64,000 nucleotides of DNA from Microlunatus flavus (lineage in GTDB: Bacteria > Actinomycetota > Actinomycetes > Propionibacteriales > Propionibacteriaceae), in assembly GCF_900110855.1 (NCBI RefSeq), contig NZ_FOFA01000003.1, positions 62,001-126,000 of the forward strand, in the 5' to 3' direction. Shown one piece after another: positions 9,362 through 18,147 of the stretch; the stretch's first letter is position 1, and each line of letters opens with the position of its first letter. The position numbers and the translations under genes are program-made. Under the pieces are notes generated by a model, which was given only the letters and a program-made list of their open reading frames with translations, did no database searches and was not told the DNA's origin.

Positions 9362-10345
9362 GTGAGGCCCGACCAGCCGCGGCGCGCGCGGCGCCGGCTC
9401 CGACGCGCGGTGCTCGCGCTGCTCGCCCTCGCCGGGCTCGTCACCGCCGCCAGCGTCGTCGTCGACGTGGCGACGCGGACGCCGCCGGCGCCGCCGGACG
9501 GACTGCGGTTCGTCCAGGCGGGCGACGTCCGTACCCGCTTCCTCGCGTGGGGCGACCACGGGTCGCCGGTGGTGCTCGTGCCGGGTGCCTTCGAGACCGC
9601 GGACTCCTTCACCCAGCTCGGCGAGGTGCTGGGCGAGGACCACCGGGTGTTCGCCTTCGACCTCACCGGCCAGGGCTACAGCGACGCCGTCGCGCCCTTC
9701 GACGTCGACCACGACGCGCGCCAGACGGTGGCCTTCGCGGCCGCCCTGGGGCTGACGGGATCCGACGCCCCGGTCCTGGTCGGGCACTCGTCGGGCGCCG
9801 CCGTCGTCGGGCTCGCCGCGCTGGCCGCGCCGCTCGACGTGGCGGGCGTCGTCTTCCTCGACGGCGACGCGCTGCCGCTCGACGTGGGCGGCGGCCCGCG
9901 CCTGCTGGTCGACCCCTACAAGACGTCGCTCGTGCGGCTGGCCCTGCGCTCGGACTCCTTGATCCGGCGGCTGTACGCCAGCCAGTGCGGCCCGACCTGC
10001 GCCCCGCTCGACGCGGCCGGCGTCGACCGCTGGCGCCGTCCCCTGCAGCAGGGCGGGACCGAGCGGGCCCTGCTCGCCAACGCGACCCGCGGCGTGATCC
10101 CCGCGATGTCGTCGGAGCAGCTCGACGCGCTGCGCCGCTCGGACGTCCCGCGGCTCGTCGTCTGGGGCCGCGACGACGTCGACGGCGCCTACACGCCCGA
10201 GTCGCCGGCCTCGACCGCGCGGGCGATCGGGGCTCCGCCGCCGGTCGTCGTGCCCGGCCGGCACCTGACGATGATCAGCTCGCCGCGCGAGGTGGCCGCG
10301 GCGATCCGCCCGCTGCTGCGCCGAGGGTCCGGGCTCAGGCGGTGA
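9362..10345 (+). CDS. alpha/beta fold hydrolase, membrane-anchored
   Basis: A 327-residue protein starting at GTG 9362, preceded by GGGAGAC. Residues about 12-32 form one hydrophobic segment after an Arg-rich start, so it is probably anchored with the hydrolase outside. The fold is shown by the oxyanion strand VVLVPGAFE, the nucleophile elbow GHSSGAA, the acid strand LVVWGRDDVDGAY and the terminal His in PGRHLTMIS. Substrate unknown. It converges with the next gene and their 3' ends overlap by 11 bp. Confidence 0.85.
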   Translation: MRPDQPRRARRRLRRAVLALLALAGLVTAASVVVDVATRTPPAPPDGLRFVQAGDVRTRFLAWGDHGSPVVLVPGAFETADSFTQLGEVLGEDHRVFAFDLTGQGYSDAVAPFDVDHDARQTVAFAAALGLTGSDAPVLVGHSSGAAVVGLAALAAPLDVAGVVFLDGDALPLDVGGGPRLLVDPYKTSLVRLALRSDSLIRRLYASQCGPTCAPLDAAGVDRWRRPLQQGGTERALLANATRGVIPAMSSEQLDALRRSDVPRLVVWGRDDVDGAYTPESPASTARAIGAPPPVVVPGRHLTMISSPREVAAAIRPLLRRGSGLRR

Positions 10346-10889
10346 ACGCGACCTCGGCGGACGGCACGACCGCAGCCGTGCGTCCGGGTGCCCGCTGGTA
10401 GCTCCAGTAGAGGTTGGTGTGCGCGACGACCCCCGCGGGCGGAGGTGAGCCGTAGGCCGACAGGTCCTCGGTGGTGTGCGCGTCGCCCACGAGGGTGACG
10501 TCGTAGCCGCGGGTGAAGCCGCTGTGGATGGTCGAGCGGATGCAGGCGTCGGTCTGGGCGCCCGCGACGACCAGCCGGCCGGCACCGGCCGCGGCCAGCA
10601 CGTCCTCGAGGTCGGTGTCCTCGAAGGCGTCGCCGTACTGCTTGTGCACCAGCGCCTCGCCGTCGGCCCGCTGCAGCCCGGGGACGTACTCCCACTGCTC
10701 GCTGCCGCGGGGCAGCTCCTCGGAGGAGTGCTGCACCCACACCACGGGCACGCCCTCCTCCCGGGCGCGCTCGACCAGTCCCGCGATGCGCTCGACGACG
10801 GCGGCGCTGTCGAGCGAGGCCGCCATCACCCCGTTCTGCACGTCGATCACCAGCAGGGCGGTGCCCGGTCGGTCGGTCAAGGTGGTCAT
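10335..10889 (-). CDS. isochorismatase-like cysteine hydrolase
   Basis: A 184-residue cysteine hydrolase. The family triad is placed at Asp16 (LLVIDVQNG), Lys83 (ALVHKQYGDAF) and Cys116 (GAQTDACIRSTIHSGF). Family members cleave amides or vinyl ethers such as nicotinamide, carbamoylsarcosine or isochorismate; this sequence does not show which. The start ATG at 10889 follows GGAGACCGCC and matches the usual MxxxLLVIDVQ beginning. It overlaps the convergent alpha/beta hydrolase gene by 11 bp. Confidence 0.88.
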   Translation of the reverse strand: MTTLTDRPGTALLVIDVQNGVMAASLDSAAVVERIAGLVERAREEGVPVVWVQHSSEELPRGSEQWEYVPGLQRADGEALVHKQYGDAFEDTDLEDVLAAAGAGRLVVAGAQTDACIRSTIHSGFTRGYDVTLVGDAHTTEDLSAYGSPPPAGVVAHTNLYWSYQRAPGRTAAVVPSAEVAFTA

Positions 10890-10956
10890 GGCGGTCTCCT
10901 CGTCGGGTGCTGGCGTCGTGCTCACCGTAGGACCGGGGACTGACAGAACCGCCGGT

Positions 10957-11916
10957 CTAGCCCCAGGCGCTGCGGTCGCCCGGCCCGGGCGGCGCGAGGC
11001 GGGGTCTGAGGCGCGTCCCCGGGAGGGCGGGCGCGGGCAGGCGCTGGACCGCGCCGGCGTACCCCTCGACACGCCCGTAGCGCCCGCCGTCGACCTGCCG
11101 GGCGCCGTCCTCCCAGTCCTGGCGCAGCGCGACGATCTCCTCGTGGGTGCGGGCGACCAGGTTCCACCACATGAGGACGGGCTCGGTGAACGGGGTGCCG
11201 CCGAGGAGCATCACGCGCGCCGCGCGGTCGCCGGGGTTGGTCAGCGTCAGCCGGTCCCGGCCGGGCGCGGCGTAGCCGAGCTCGCTCACCGCGAGCGTCG
11301 TCGCGTCGAGCGCGACCGGCCCGCGGTCGACCAGCACCCCGTGCTCGAACGTCGCGTCCACCTCGAGCGTCACCGACGCGGCCGGGTCGAGCACGACCTC
11401 GGCGGCCAGCAGCGGCGTCCAGGTGGTGACGGGCGAGGTGTCGCCGGCCAGGCTGCCGAGGAGGACCCGGACCTCGCCGCCGGGCACGGCCACCGGGGCG
11501 GGGACGTGGTGGTCGAAGCCGCGGGGACGGTGCCGCGCGGCGTCGGGCAGCGCCACCCACAGCTGCACGCCGTGCAGCACGGTCGTCGTCGGCGTCGAGA
11601 CCTCGGAGTGCGCGACGCCGGAACCAGCGGTCATGAGGTTCAGCTCGCCGGGCCGGACGAGGGCGTGCACGCCGCCGCTGTCGCGGTGCTCGACCTCGCC
11701 GGTGAAGAGCCAGCTGACCGTCTGCAGCCCGGTGTGCGGGTGCGGCGGCACGTCCATGCCACCGCTGGTCGCGACGTCCTCGGGCCCGTAGTGGTCGACG
11801 AAGCACCACGCGCCGACCAGCGAACGTTCCCGCTGCGGCAGCGTGCGTCGGACGATCATGGCCCGCGGCCCGCCGAGCGGGACCTCGCGGCTGGTGACGA
11901 CCTGGACCTCGCCCAT
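10957..11916 (-). CDS. pirin family protein
   Basis: A bicupin pirin of about 319 residues. The N-terminal cupin has the iron-binding pattern PPHPHTGLQTVSW followed by the second metal motif SGVAHSEVS. The C-terminal pirin domain carries RVMLLGGTPFTEPVLMWWNL and the HEEIVALRQDWEDG tail. Some bacterial pirins open quercetin, others modulate central enzymes; the role here is unknown. The start is taken at ATG 11916, with GTG 11925 also possible. Confidence 0.9.
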   Translation of the reverse strand: MGEVQVVTSREVPLGGPRAMIVRRTLPQRERSLVGAWCFVDHYGPEDVATSGGMDVPPHPHTGLQTVSWLFTGEVEHRDSGGVHALVRPGELNLMTAGSGVAHSEVSTPTTTVLHGVQLWVALPDAARHRPRGFDHHVPAPVAVPGGEVRVLLGSLAGDTSPVTTWTPLLAAEVVLDPAASVTLEVDATFEHGVLVDRGPVALDATTLAVSELGYAAPGRDRLTLTNPGDRAARVMLLGGTPFTEPVLMWWNLVARTHEEIVALRQDWEDGARQVDGGRYGRVEGYAGAVQRLPAPALPGTRLRPRLAPPGPGDRSAWG

Positions 11917-11947
11917 GGCCCCCACTGTGCCAGCGGGCCGGCGGCGG

Positions 11948-12799
11948 TCAGCCGGCGAAGGGACGGACGGGCCGGCCGCGGACCCCGACCTCGGCCACGA
12001 ACAGGCATCCGGCCAGCGGGTCCGCGTCGAGGTCGGCGTTCTCCTTCGACGTGGTGATGAAGAGCTGGTCGAGCGCCTCGCCGCCGAAGGTGCAGGCGGT
12101 GGTGTTCGCCGCGCCGACCTCGACGCGCTCGACGAGGCGCCCGTCGGGGCTGAAGCCGTAGACGAGCCCGGCCCCGTACGCGGCCGCCCACACCCCGCCG
12201 TCGGCGTCGACGGTGAGGCCGTCGGGGCGTCCGTCGTCCGGCAGCGCGGCGAACCTGCGGCGGTTGGTGAGGCCGCGCCCGCGGTCGTAGTCGAAGACGG
12301 CGATCTCCCCGGTCGGGGTGTCGTCGTAGTAGGCGAGCGTGCCGTCCGGGCTCCACTCGAGGCCGTTGGACACGGTGACGCCCTCGAGGACCACCGACGT
12401 CGACCGGTCGGGGTCGAGCCGGAAGAGCTTCGCCGCGCCCGGCGTCTGGTCGTACGCCATCGAGCCGCAGTACATCCGGCCGTCGGGGTCGCAGCCTCCC
12501 TCGTTCATCCGGACGTCCGTGGTGCCCCACAGCTCGGGGAGGGTGGTGATGGTGCCGTCCGGTTCCTCCAGCGCGAAGCCCCGCTCGACGCCGACGACCG
12601 CGCCACCGCCGACCCGCGGCCGGACGACGGCGGCCACCGACCCGACGTGCTTGCGGTCGAGCCCGCCGTCCGCCCGCAGCGTCATCACGTCACCCGCGAG
12701 CATGTCGACGAACCGCAGCCCGCCCCAGCCGTGGTGCCACACCGGTCCCTCGCCGTGGAACACCTCGGGCCCGGTCACCTGCTGCGCGCGCATGATCAC
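11948..12799 (-). CDS. SMP-30/gluconolactonase/LRE family protein
   Basis: A 283-residue six-bladed propeller lactonase. The metal-binding and catalytic positions of the family are present: Glu in FHGEGPVWHH near residue 17, Asn in RMNEGGCDPDGRMYCGS, Asn in VSNGLEWSPDG and Asp in GRPDGLTVDADGGVW. Such enzymes hydrolyse sugar lactones. Its position downstream of the arabinofuranosidase genes suggests an arabinono- or galactonolactone substrate, but this is inference. It could be separately transcribed, since 149 bp with a strong inverted repeat separate it from the upstream gene. Confidence 0.87.
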   Translation of the reverse strand: MIMRAQQVTGPEVFHGEGPVWHHGWGGLRFVDMLAGDVMTLRADGGLDRKHVGSVAAVVRPRVGGGAVVGVERGFALEEPDGTITTLPELWGTTDVRMNEGGCDPDGRMYCGSMAYDQTPGAAKLFRLDPDRSTSVVLEGVTVSNGLEWSPDGTLAYYDDTPTGEIAVFDYDRGRGLTNRRRFAALPDDGRPDGLTVDADGGVWAAAYGAGLVYGFSPDGRLVERVEVGAANTTACTFGGEALDQLFITTSKENADLDADPLAGCLFVAEVGVRGRPVRPFAG

Positions 12800-12836
12800 G
12801 AGTCTCGCCCCCGGCGCGGCCCGGGCACGGGGTGAT

Positions 12837-12927
12837 CTGCTGGATCGGGGTCGCTCGATCGTGCGCCCGGGCGAGGACGACGCTCAGCGAGGACGCCACT
12901 CCCGATCGAGCGACCCCTTCTCAGCAG
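12837..12927. repeat. large imperfect inverted repeat in the gap upstream of the lactonase gene
   Basis: Arms GGGGTCGCTCGATCG (12847-12861) and CGATCGAGCGACCCC (12903-12917) pair perfectly over 15 bp. A further CTGCTG/CAGCAG pair (12837-12842 with 12922-12927) extends them after a short mismatch. The loop is 41 bp. The gap 12800-12948 holds nothing else recognisable. Confidence 0.6.
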
Positions 12928-12948
12928 AACCTCCGGCGCTGCCGGCTC

Positions 12949-14529
12949 TCAGGGCGTACGGCGCGACCAGGAGCGCCCGACCAGTCGCCAGGGCAGGTCG
13001 TGGGCCGCGGGCGCGAGGACCTCACCCGCGGCGTAGGGGAGCGGGAGCGGGAGGTCCACGAACGTGACCGAGTGCGGCGGCAGGAGCAGCGAACCCTCCG
13101 TCACCTCGACCCGGACCCGCTCGGGCGCCACCCGCGACGGGTGCTCGACGTCGTTGTACGCGTCGGGCCCCGGCCCGTCCAGGACCGTCGCGTCGAACGT
13201 CCCCGTCGGCGCGTGGCCGCCGAGCGTCAGCACGCACGCCACCGCGTCGGTCGGGTGCCGGTTGGTCAGCGCGACGGTCACCCGACGACCGTCGTCGTGC
13301 AGCGTGGCCAGGTGGTCGACGACCGGCACCGCGCCGCCCTCGAGGTCCGCGCCCGCCGCCGTGCTCTCGAGGACGCGCTCGCCGAGCGCCTGCGCGTACA
13401 GGGCGAGGACGTGGAACGTCGTGCGCCGCACGACCCCGCCCGGGTGGACGAAGAGCGGTCCGCGGGTGTTGACGGTCGGCGCGACGTTGGCCATCCGCAC
13501 GACGTCGGCGTTGCGGAGGCAGGCGTTGAGGAACCCGGCGGTGAAGACCGCGTCGGCCATCGTGTACGTGCTGTTGTCGTCGTTGCGGTCGCGCGCGGCG
13601 ATCGCCTCGGCGCTGGTGCCGTCGGGGTGGTGCCAGCCGCGGAGGTTCCACTCGTCGAAGGCGATGCCGACGCCGGAGAGGTCGACCGCGCCGAGGATGT
13701 TCCGCGTCCGCTCGATCTCGGTCTGCGGCCCGAGCGAGCGCGAGACCGCCGGCCCGTACGCCGACGGCTCGTCGGCCTGCCAGAGGTCGTCCCAGTAGCC
13801 GTGGATCGAGATCATGTCGAGGTAGCGGCCGGCCTCGGTCAGCAGCGGCAGCGTCCAGCCGAGCTCGGCGCGGGCGGCGGTCAGCAGGTGGATGCCCTCG
13901 TCCACGCGGAGCATCATCTTGGCCGACTCGCGCACGAGGACGGCCCACTCGGCCGCCGTCTTGGCGCCGATCTCCCAGTCGCCGTAGTTCTCGTTGCCGA
14001 TGCTCCACCAGCGCACGTCGAACGGCTCCGGGGAGCCGTGCTCGGCGCGCAGGTCGGCCCAGCGTCCCCGTCCGGCGGGAGCGTTGGTGTACTCGACCCA
14101 GGCGCTCATCTCCTCCGCCGTGCCGGTGCCGGCGTTGGTGCAGAGGTACGGCTCGGCGCCGACCGCGCGGCACCAGGCGACGAACTCGGCCGTGCCGAAC
14201 GTGTTCGGGTCGGTGACGCGCCAGGCGGGGTCGTAGTGCGGCCGCCGCTGCGGTCCGACCCCGTCGAGCCAGTGGTAGGCGGACACGAAGCAGCCGCCCG
14301 GCCAGCGCACCACGGGCGGTGCGAGCTCACGCACCGCCTGGATCACGTCGAGGCGGAACCCGCGCTCGTCGCTGAGGTCGGAGCCCGGCTCGAACAGCCC
14401 GCCGTAGACCTGCCGGTGGAAGTGCTCGACGAAGTGCCCGAAGACGTCGCGCGCGTACCGGGTGCCGGGCGTCGCCAGGCTGACGTCGATCCTGGCCCCG
14501 ACGGCGGTCCCGACCCCGCTGCTGCTCAC
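12949..14529 (-). CDS. alpha-L-arabinofuranosidase, GH51 (second of a tandem pair)
   Basis: Removes terminal alpha-L-arabinofuranose from arabino-oligosaccharides by a retaining mechanism. The 526-residue protein shows the GH51 barrel: acid/base Glu180 in WWSIGNENYGDWE and nucleophile Glu293 in GIAFDEWNLRGWH, followed by the C-terminal beta domain. There is no signal peptide, so it acts in the cytoplasm on imported sugars. The start lies 4 bp after the stop codon of the other GH51 gene, so they are one transcription unit. The two are distant paralogues, which suggests different linkage or chain-length preference. Confidence 0.92.
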   Translation of the reverse strand: MSSSGVGTAVGARIDVSLATPGTRYARDVFGHFVEHFHRQVYGGLFEPGSDLSDERGFRLDVIQAVRELAPPVVRWPGGCFVSAYHWLDGVGPQRRPHYDPAWRVTDPNTFGTAEFVAWCRAVGAEPYLCTNAGTGTAEEMSAWVEYTNAPAGRGRWADLRAEHGSPEPFDVRWWSIGNENYGDWEIGAKTAAEWAVLVRESAKMMLRVDEGIHLLTAARAELGWTLPLLTEAGRYLDMISIHGYWDDLWQADEPSAYGPAVSRSLGPQTEIERTRNILGAVDLSGVGIAFDEWNLRGWHHPDGTSAEAIAARDRNDDNSTYTMADAVFTAGFLNACLRNADVVRMANVAPTVNTRGPLFVHPGGVVRRTTFHVLALYAQALGERVLESTAAGADLEGGAVPVVDHLATLHDDGRRVTVALTNRHPTDAVACVLTLGGHAPTGTFDATVLDGPGPDAYNDVEHPSRVAPERVRVEVTEGSLLLPPHSVTFVDLPLPLPYAAGEVLAPAAHDLPWRLVGRSWSRRTP

Positions 14530-14533
14530 GCGC

Positions 14534-16045
14534 TCAGCCGAGCGAGACCGCGGTCCACGACACGGCCGGCAGCTCGACGCTCAGCCGGCCGTCGACCACC
14601 CGGGCGCTCGCGTTCTCGGACACGCCGACCCGCTCCGGCTCGGCCAGGGTGTTCTTGGCGTAGACGTCGTCGTCGGCCAAGGTGTGCGTCTCCAGCACCG
14701 CCACGTCGCCGAGCCGGCCGACGTCGACGGTCACCGTGGTGGCCGCGTCCAGCGAACGGTTGACCAGGAACACGGCCGTACGCCCCGTCTCCGGGTCGTG
14801 CGTCGCCACGGCGTCGACGAGCGGGACCTCGCCGTAGAGCGCGGTCTCGTAGGTGTCCGACGTCAGCCGGACCTCGAGCGCCTCGCCGACGGCGAGCCGG
14901 GAGGTGATCGCGAAGGGGAAGAACGTCGTCTGGCGCCAGGCCGGGCCACCCGGCTCGGTCATGATCGGCGCGATGACGTTGACCAGCTGGGCGAGCGACG
15001 CCGCGGTCACGCGGTCGGCGTGCTTGAGCAGCGAGATCAGCAGGTTGCCGACGACGACGGCGTCGATGACCGAGTACGCGTCCTCGAGCAGGCGCGGCGC
15101 GGTCGGCCAGCGCTCGATGTCGGTGATCTGCTCCTCGGCGTGGAAGCGGGTGTTGTACCAGACGTTCCACTCGTCGAAGGAGATGTTGATCCGCTTCGTG
15201 CGGCCGAGCTCGGCGCGCACCGTGTCCGCGGTGGCGACGACCGACTCGATGAAGTGGTCCATGTTCGTGGCCACGGCGAGGAAGCTGCCCGCGTCGCCGC
15301 CGCGCTCCTCGTAGTAGGCGTGGCAGGAGATGTAGTCGACGTCGTCGTAGGTGTGGCGCAGCACGGTGTGCTCCCACGAGCCGAAGGAAGGCATCTGCGC
15401 GTTCGAGCTGCCGCAGACGACGAGCTCGACCTCGGGGTCGAGCTGGCGCATCGCCTTGGCCGTCTGGGAGGCGAGCTTGCCGTAGTCCTCGGCGTTGCGG
15501 TGCCCGAGCTGCCAGGGCCCGTCCATCTCGTTGCCGAGGCACCACATCTTGATGCGGTGCGGGTCGACGCGGCCGTTCTTGATGCGGGCGTCGGACAGCG
15601 CCGTGCCGGAGCGGATGTTGGCGTACTCGAGGACGTCGACCGCCTCCAGCACGCCGCGGGTGCCGAGGTTGACCGCGTACATCAGCTCGCTGCCGACCTT
15701 CTCCAGCCAGCCCGCGAACTCGTCGAGGCCGACCGCGTTGCTCTCCGTCGAGTGCCAGGCCAGGTCGAGGCGCGCCGGCCGCTCCTCGCGCGGGCCGACC
15801 GAGTCCTCCCAGCGGAAGCCCGAGACGAAGTTGCCGCCGGGGTAGCGGATCGTCGAGACGCCCAGCTCGCGCACCAGGTCCATCACGTCGGTGCGGAAGC
15901 CCTCGGGGTCGGCGCTGGGGTGGCCGGGCTCGTAGATGCCGTCGTACACGCAGCGTCCGAGGTGCTCGACGAACGAGCCGAACAGGCGCCGGTTCACGGC
16001 CCCGACGGTGAAGTGAGGGTCGAGCGTCAGGTCGGCTGAGGGCAT
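14534..16045 (-). CDS. alpha-L-arabinofuranosidase, GH51 (first of a tandem pair)
   Basis: A 503-residue GH51 enzyme. Acid/base Glu173 lies in MWCLGNEMDGPWQ and nucleophile Glu292 in NISFDEWNVWY. The N-terminus RRLFGSFVEHLGRCVYDGIY is characteristic of bacterial intracellular arabinofuranosidases. The start ATG 16045 follows AAGGA with a 6-nt spacer. No signal peptide. It follows the ABC permease genes on the same strand with a gap of 115 bp and probably belongs to the same regulon. Confidence 0.94.
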   Translation of the reverse strand: MPSADLTLDPHFTVGAVNRRLFGSFVEHLGRCVYDGIYEPGHPSADPEGFRTDVMDLVRELGVSTIRYPGGNFVSGFRWEDSVGPREERPARLDLAWHSTESNAVGLDEFAGWLEKVGSELMYAVNLGTRGVLEAVDVLEYANIRSGTALSDARIKNGRVDPHRIKMWCLGNEMDGPWQLGHRNAEDYGKLASQTAKAMRQLDPEVELVVCGSSNAQMPSFGSWEHTVLRHTYDDVDYISCHAYYEERGGDAGSFLAVATNMDHFIESVVATADTVRAELGRTKRINISFDEWNVWYNTRFHAEEQITDIERWPTAPRLLEDAYSVIDAVVVGNLLISLLKHADRVTAASLAQLVNVIAPIMTEPGGPAWRQTTFFPFAITSRLAVGEALEVRLTSDTYETALYGEVPLVDAVATHDPETGRTAVFLVNRSLDAATTVTVDVGRLGDVAVLETHTLADDDVYAKNTLAEPERVGVSENASARVVDGRLSVELPAVSWTAVSLG

Positions 16046-16160
16046 GGCTGGTCCTTGTCGGGTCGGTACGGGCGTACGGGGGCGTGCGGTCGGGGGTCGA
16101 GCGGAGGGGTGCGGGAGGGGAGCGGGCCGGGCGGGTCGAGGCCGCCCGGCCGCGGGGGCC

Positions 16161-17102
16161 CTACTTGAGGGCACCGATGGAGAGGCCGCCCTGCCAGTAC
16201 TTCTGCAGGGAGAGGAAGGCGATGATCAGCGGGATGACCGAGACCAGCGAGCCGATGATGATCAGGTTCCACAGCGAGGTGCCGCCGCCGTTGTTCCCCG
16301 AGGCCTGACCCACCCACAGGCCGAGCCCCACCGTGATCGGGAAGAGGCGGGTGTTGGCGATCATCGCCAGCGGGAGGAAGTAGTTGTTCCAGGTGCCGAC
16401 GACCGAGAGCAGCAGCACCGTCACGACGGCCGGGCGCAGCAGCGGGAAGGCGACGCGCAGGAACGTCTTGACCTCGCCCGCCCCGTCGACGCGGGCGGCG
16501 TCGAGGAGCTCGTCGGGCACCGCGTCGGTGGCGTAGACCTGCATCAGGTAGACGCCGAACGGGTTCAGCAGCGAGGGCAGGATCACCGCCCAGATGCTGT
16601 CGGTGAGGTTGAGGTTGCTGAACAGCACGAAGGTCGGGATGACCAGCGCGGTCAGCGGGACCATCACCGAGCCGAGCAGCAGGGCGAGCATGACGCGCCG
16701 CCCGGCGAAGCGGTACTTGGCGAAGCCGTAGCCGGCGAGCACCGCCAGCGCGGTCGCCCCGACGCCGCCGACCAGCGCGTAGAGCAGCGAGTTGCCGATC
16801 CAGCGCAGGTAGATCCCGTCGTTGTAGGTGACGAGCTGCTTGAGGTTCGAGCCGAGGGTGAAGCGCGAGTCGAACCACAGCGCGCCGTGGGCGCCGCCGA
16901 ACAGGCCTTGCGCGTCCTTGGTGCTCGCCACGAACAGCCACCACAGCGGCACGAGGAAGTAGATGACGAGGATCGCCAGGAACAGGTGGGGCAGCAGCGT
17001 GCGCTGACGGGGTCCGCGGACGGCCGGGTCGTGGCGCCGTGCCGACGCCCTGCTGCCGGCCCGGGCGGCGACGGGCGCCGAGGTGGGGGTGGTGGCGGTC
17101 AC
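16161..17102 (-). CDS. carbohydrate ABC transporter permease (MalG type)
   Basis: Inner-membrane permease of a CUT1 sugar importer, 313 residues with six predicted membrane segments. The EAA loop that contacts the ATPase is visible as DELLDAARVDGAGEVKTFLR followed by FPLLRPA. Start GTG 17102 overlaps the stop of the partner permease by 4 bp. The C-terminus ends in QKYWQGGLSIGALK, usual for MalG proteins. With the binding protein and two GH51 enzymes it is inferred to import arabino-oligosaccharides. No ATPase gene is adjacent. Confidence 0.92.
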   Translation of the reverse strand: MTATTPTSAPVAARAGSRASARRHDPAVRGPRQRTLLPHLFLAILVIYFLVPLWWLFVASTKDAQGLFGGAHGALWFDSRFTLGSNLKQLVTYNDGIYLRWIGNSLLYALVGGVGATALAVLAGYGFAKYRFAGRRVMLALLLGSVMVPLTALVIPTFVLFSNLNLTDSIWAVILPSLLNPFGVYLMQVYATDAVPDELLDAARVDGAGEVKTFLRVAFPLLRPAVVTVLLLSVVGTWNNYFLPLAMIANTRLFPITVGLGLWVGQASGNNGGGTSLWNLIIIGSLVSVIPLIIAFLSLQKYWQGGLSIGALK

Positions 17103-18052
17103 GAGATGCTCCCACGCTTGCGGGTGAGGAAGAGGAAGAGGTAGACGGCGATGAAGACGACGATGCCGAGGGAGAAGCTGATCGCCGACGCGTAGTTGAA
17201 GTTGGCGTAGGCGAACGCCTGGCTGAAGGCGTAGATGTTCGGCGTGAAGTCCGGCGTGATCGTGCCGTTGGAGATCAGCCGCAGCGCCTGCGGCTCGGTG
17301 AAGAACTGCAGGGTGCCGATCAGCGCGAAGACCAGGATCAGCAGCAGCGCCGAGCTGATCATCGGGACCTTCACGCGGAAGGCGATCTGCCAGGAGCTGG
17401 CGCCGTCGATGCGGGCGGCCTCGTAGATCGAGGAGTCGATGCCGCGCAGCGCCGCGAAGATGATGATCATGTAGTAGCCGGCCCACTGCCAGGTCACGAC
17501 GTTCATCAGGCCGCCGAAGACGTGGTCGGGGTCGAGCAGGAACGGGGCCTGCGCGCCGAAGAGGTTGGCGATCTGCTGCATGGGGCCGAAGGTCGGGCTG
17601 TAGAGGAAGCCCCACATCAGCGCGCCGATCACCGCGGGGATCGCGTACGGCAGGAAGATCATCAGCCGCGCGAACCGGGCGAACCGGGTGGTCAGGCTGT
17701 CCAGCACGAGGGCCAGGGCGAGCGAGACCAGCATCTGCACCGGGATGAGCACCAGCGCGAACCGCACGACGAACCAGACGCCCTTGAGGAACGAGGGGTC
17801 GGTGAAGGCCGTCGAGTAGTTCTTCAGCCCGGCGAAGACGACGCCGGTGGCGAGGCCCTTGCTGTAGAGGCTGAGGTAGAACGCGTAGAGCAGCGGCGCC
17901 ACGAGGAACGCCAGGAAGACCACGGCGAACGGCAGGACGAAGAAGAAGCCGGTACGCGCGCGCTTGCGCTCGTTCAGCCCCTTTCCTCGACCCGGCCGGG
18001 ACCGGGCGGTGGTGGTCGACGCCCCTGCGTCGACGGCGGTGGCCTGGGCCAT
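17099..18052 (-). CDS. carbohydrate ABC transporter permease (MalF type)
   Basis: Partner permease of the CUT1 importer, 317 residues. The EAA loop reads DSSIYEAARIDGASSWQIAF followed by KVPMISSALLL. A basic N-terminal tail (LNERKRARTG) precedes the first membrane segment FFFVLPFAVVFLAFLVAPLL. ATG 18052 has a good ribosome binding site (GGAGAAGGAG). It is 95 bp downstream of the binding-protein gene, with a strong hairpin in that gap. Confidence 0.92.
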   Translation of the reverse strand: MAQATAVDAGASTTTARSRPGRGKGLNERKRARTGFFFVLPFAVVFLAFLVAPLLYAFYLSLYSKGLATGVVFAGLKNYSTAFTDPSFLKGVWFVVRFALVLIPVQMLVSLALALVLDSLTTRFARFARLMIFLPYAIPAVIGALMWGFLYSPTFGPMQQIANLFGAQAPFLLDPDHVFGGLMNVVTWQWAGYYMIIIFAALRGIDSSIYEAARIDGASSWQIAFRVKVPMISSALLLILVFALIGTLQFFTEPQALRLISNGTITPDFTPNIYAFSQAFAYANFNYASAISFSLGIVVFIAVYLFLFLTRKRGSIS

Positions 18053-18095
18053 CTCGGCTCCTTCTCCTGCGCGGCTTGTCCGAGGCTGGGCCGGC

Positions 18096-18124
18096 CGGTC
18101 CGGGCGCGGAGAGCGCCCGGACCG
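18096..18124 (-). promoter_or_regulatory. intercistronic hairpin between binding-protein and permease genes
   Basis: A perfect 12-bp stem (18096-18107 with 18113-18124) closes on a GGAGA loop. There is no U-tract, so it is more likely to protect the 3' end of the binding-protein mRNA and lower permease expression than to be a full terminator. This is the usual stoichiometry device in sugar ABC operons. Confidence 0.6.
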
Positions 18125-18147
18125 ACCGGTGCGTGGAGCGGGTGGAC

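Noticed and set aside
3702-9365. A plus-strand open frame of 1887 codons
   Set aside because: It lies antisense to kgd and the GT87-like gene, and reads as Arg/Asp/Leu/Val-rich sequence with no domain. It is a shadow of high GC third positions.
12837-12927. The inverted repeat as a complete insertion sequence
   Set aside because: There is no transposase and only 41 bp between the arms, so a full IS is excluded; a remnant remains possible.
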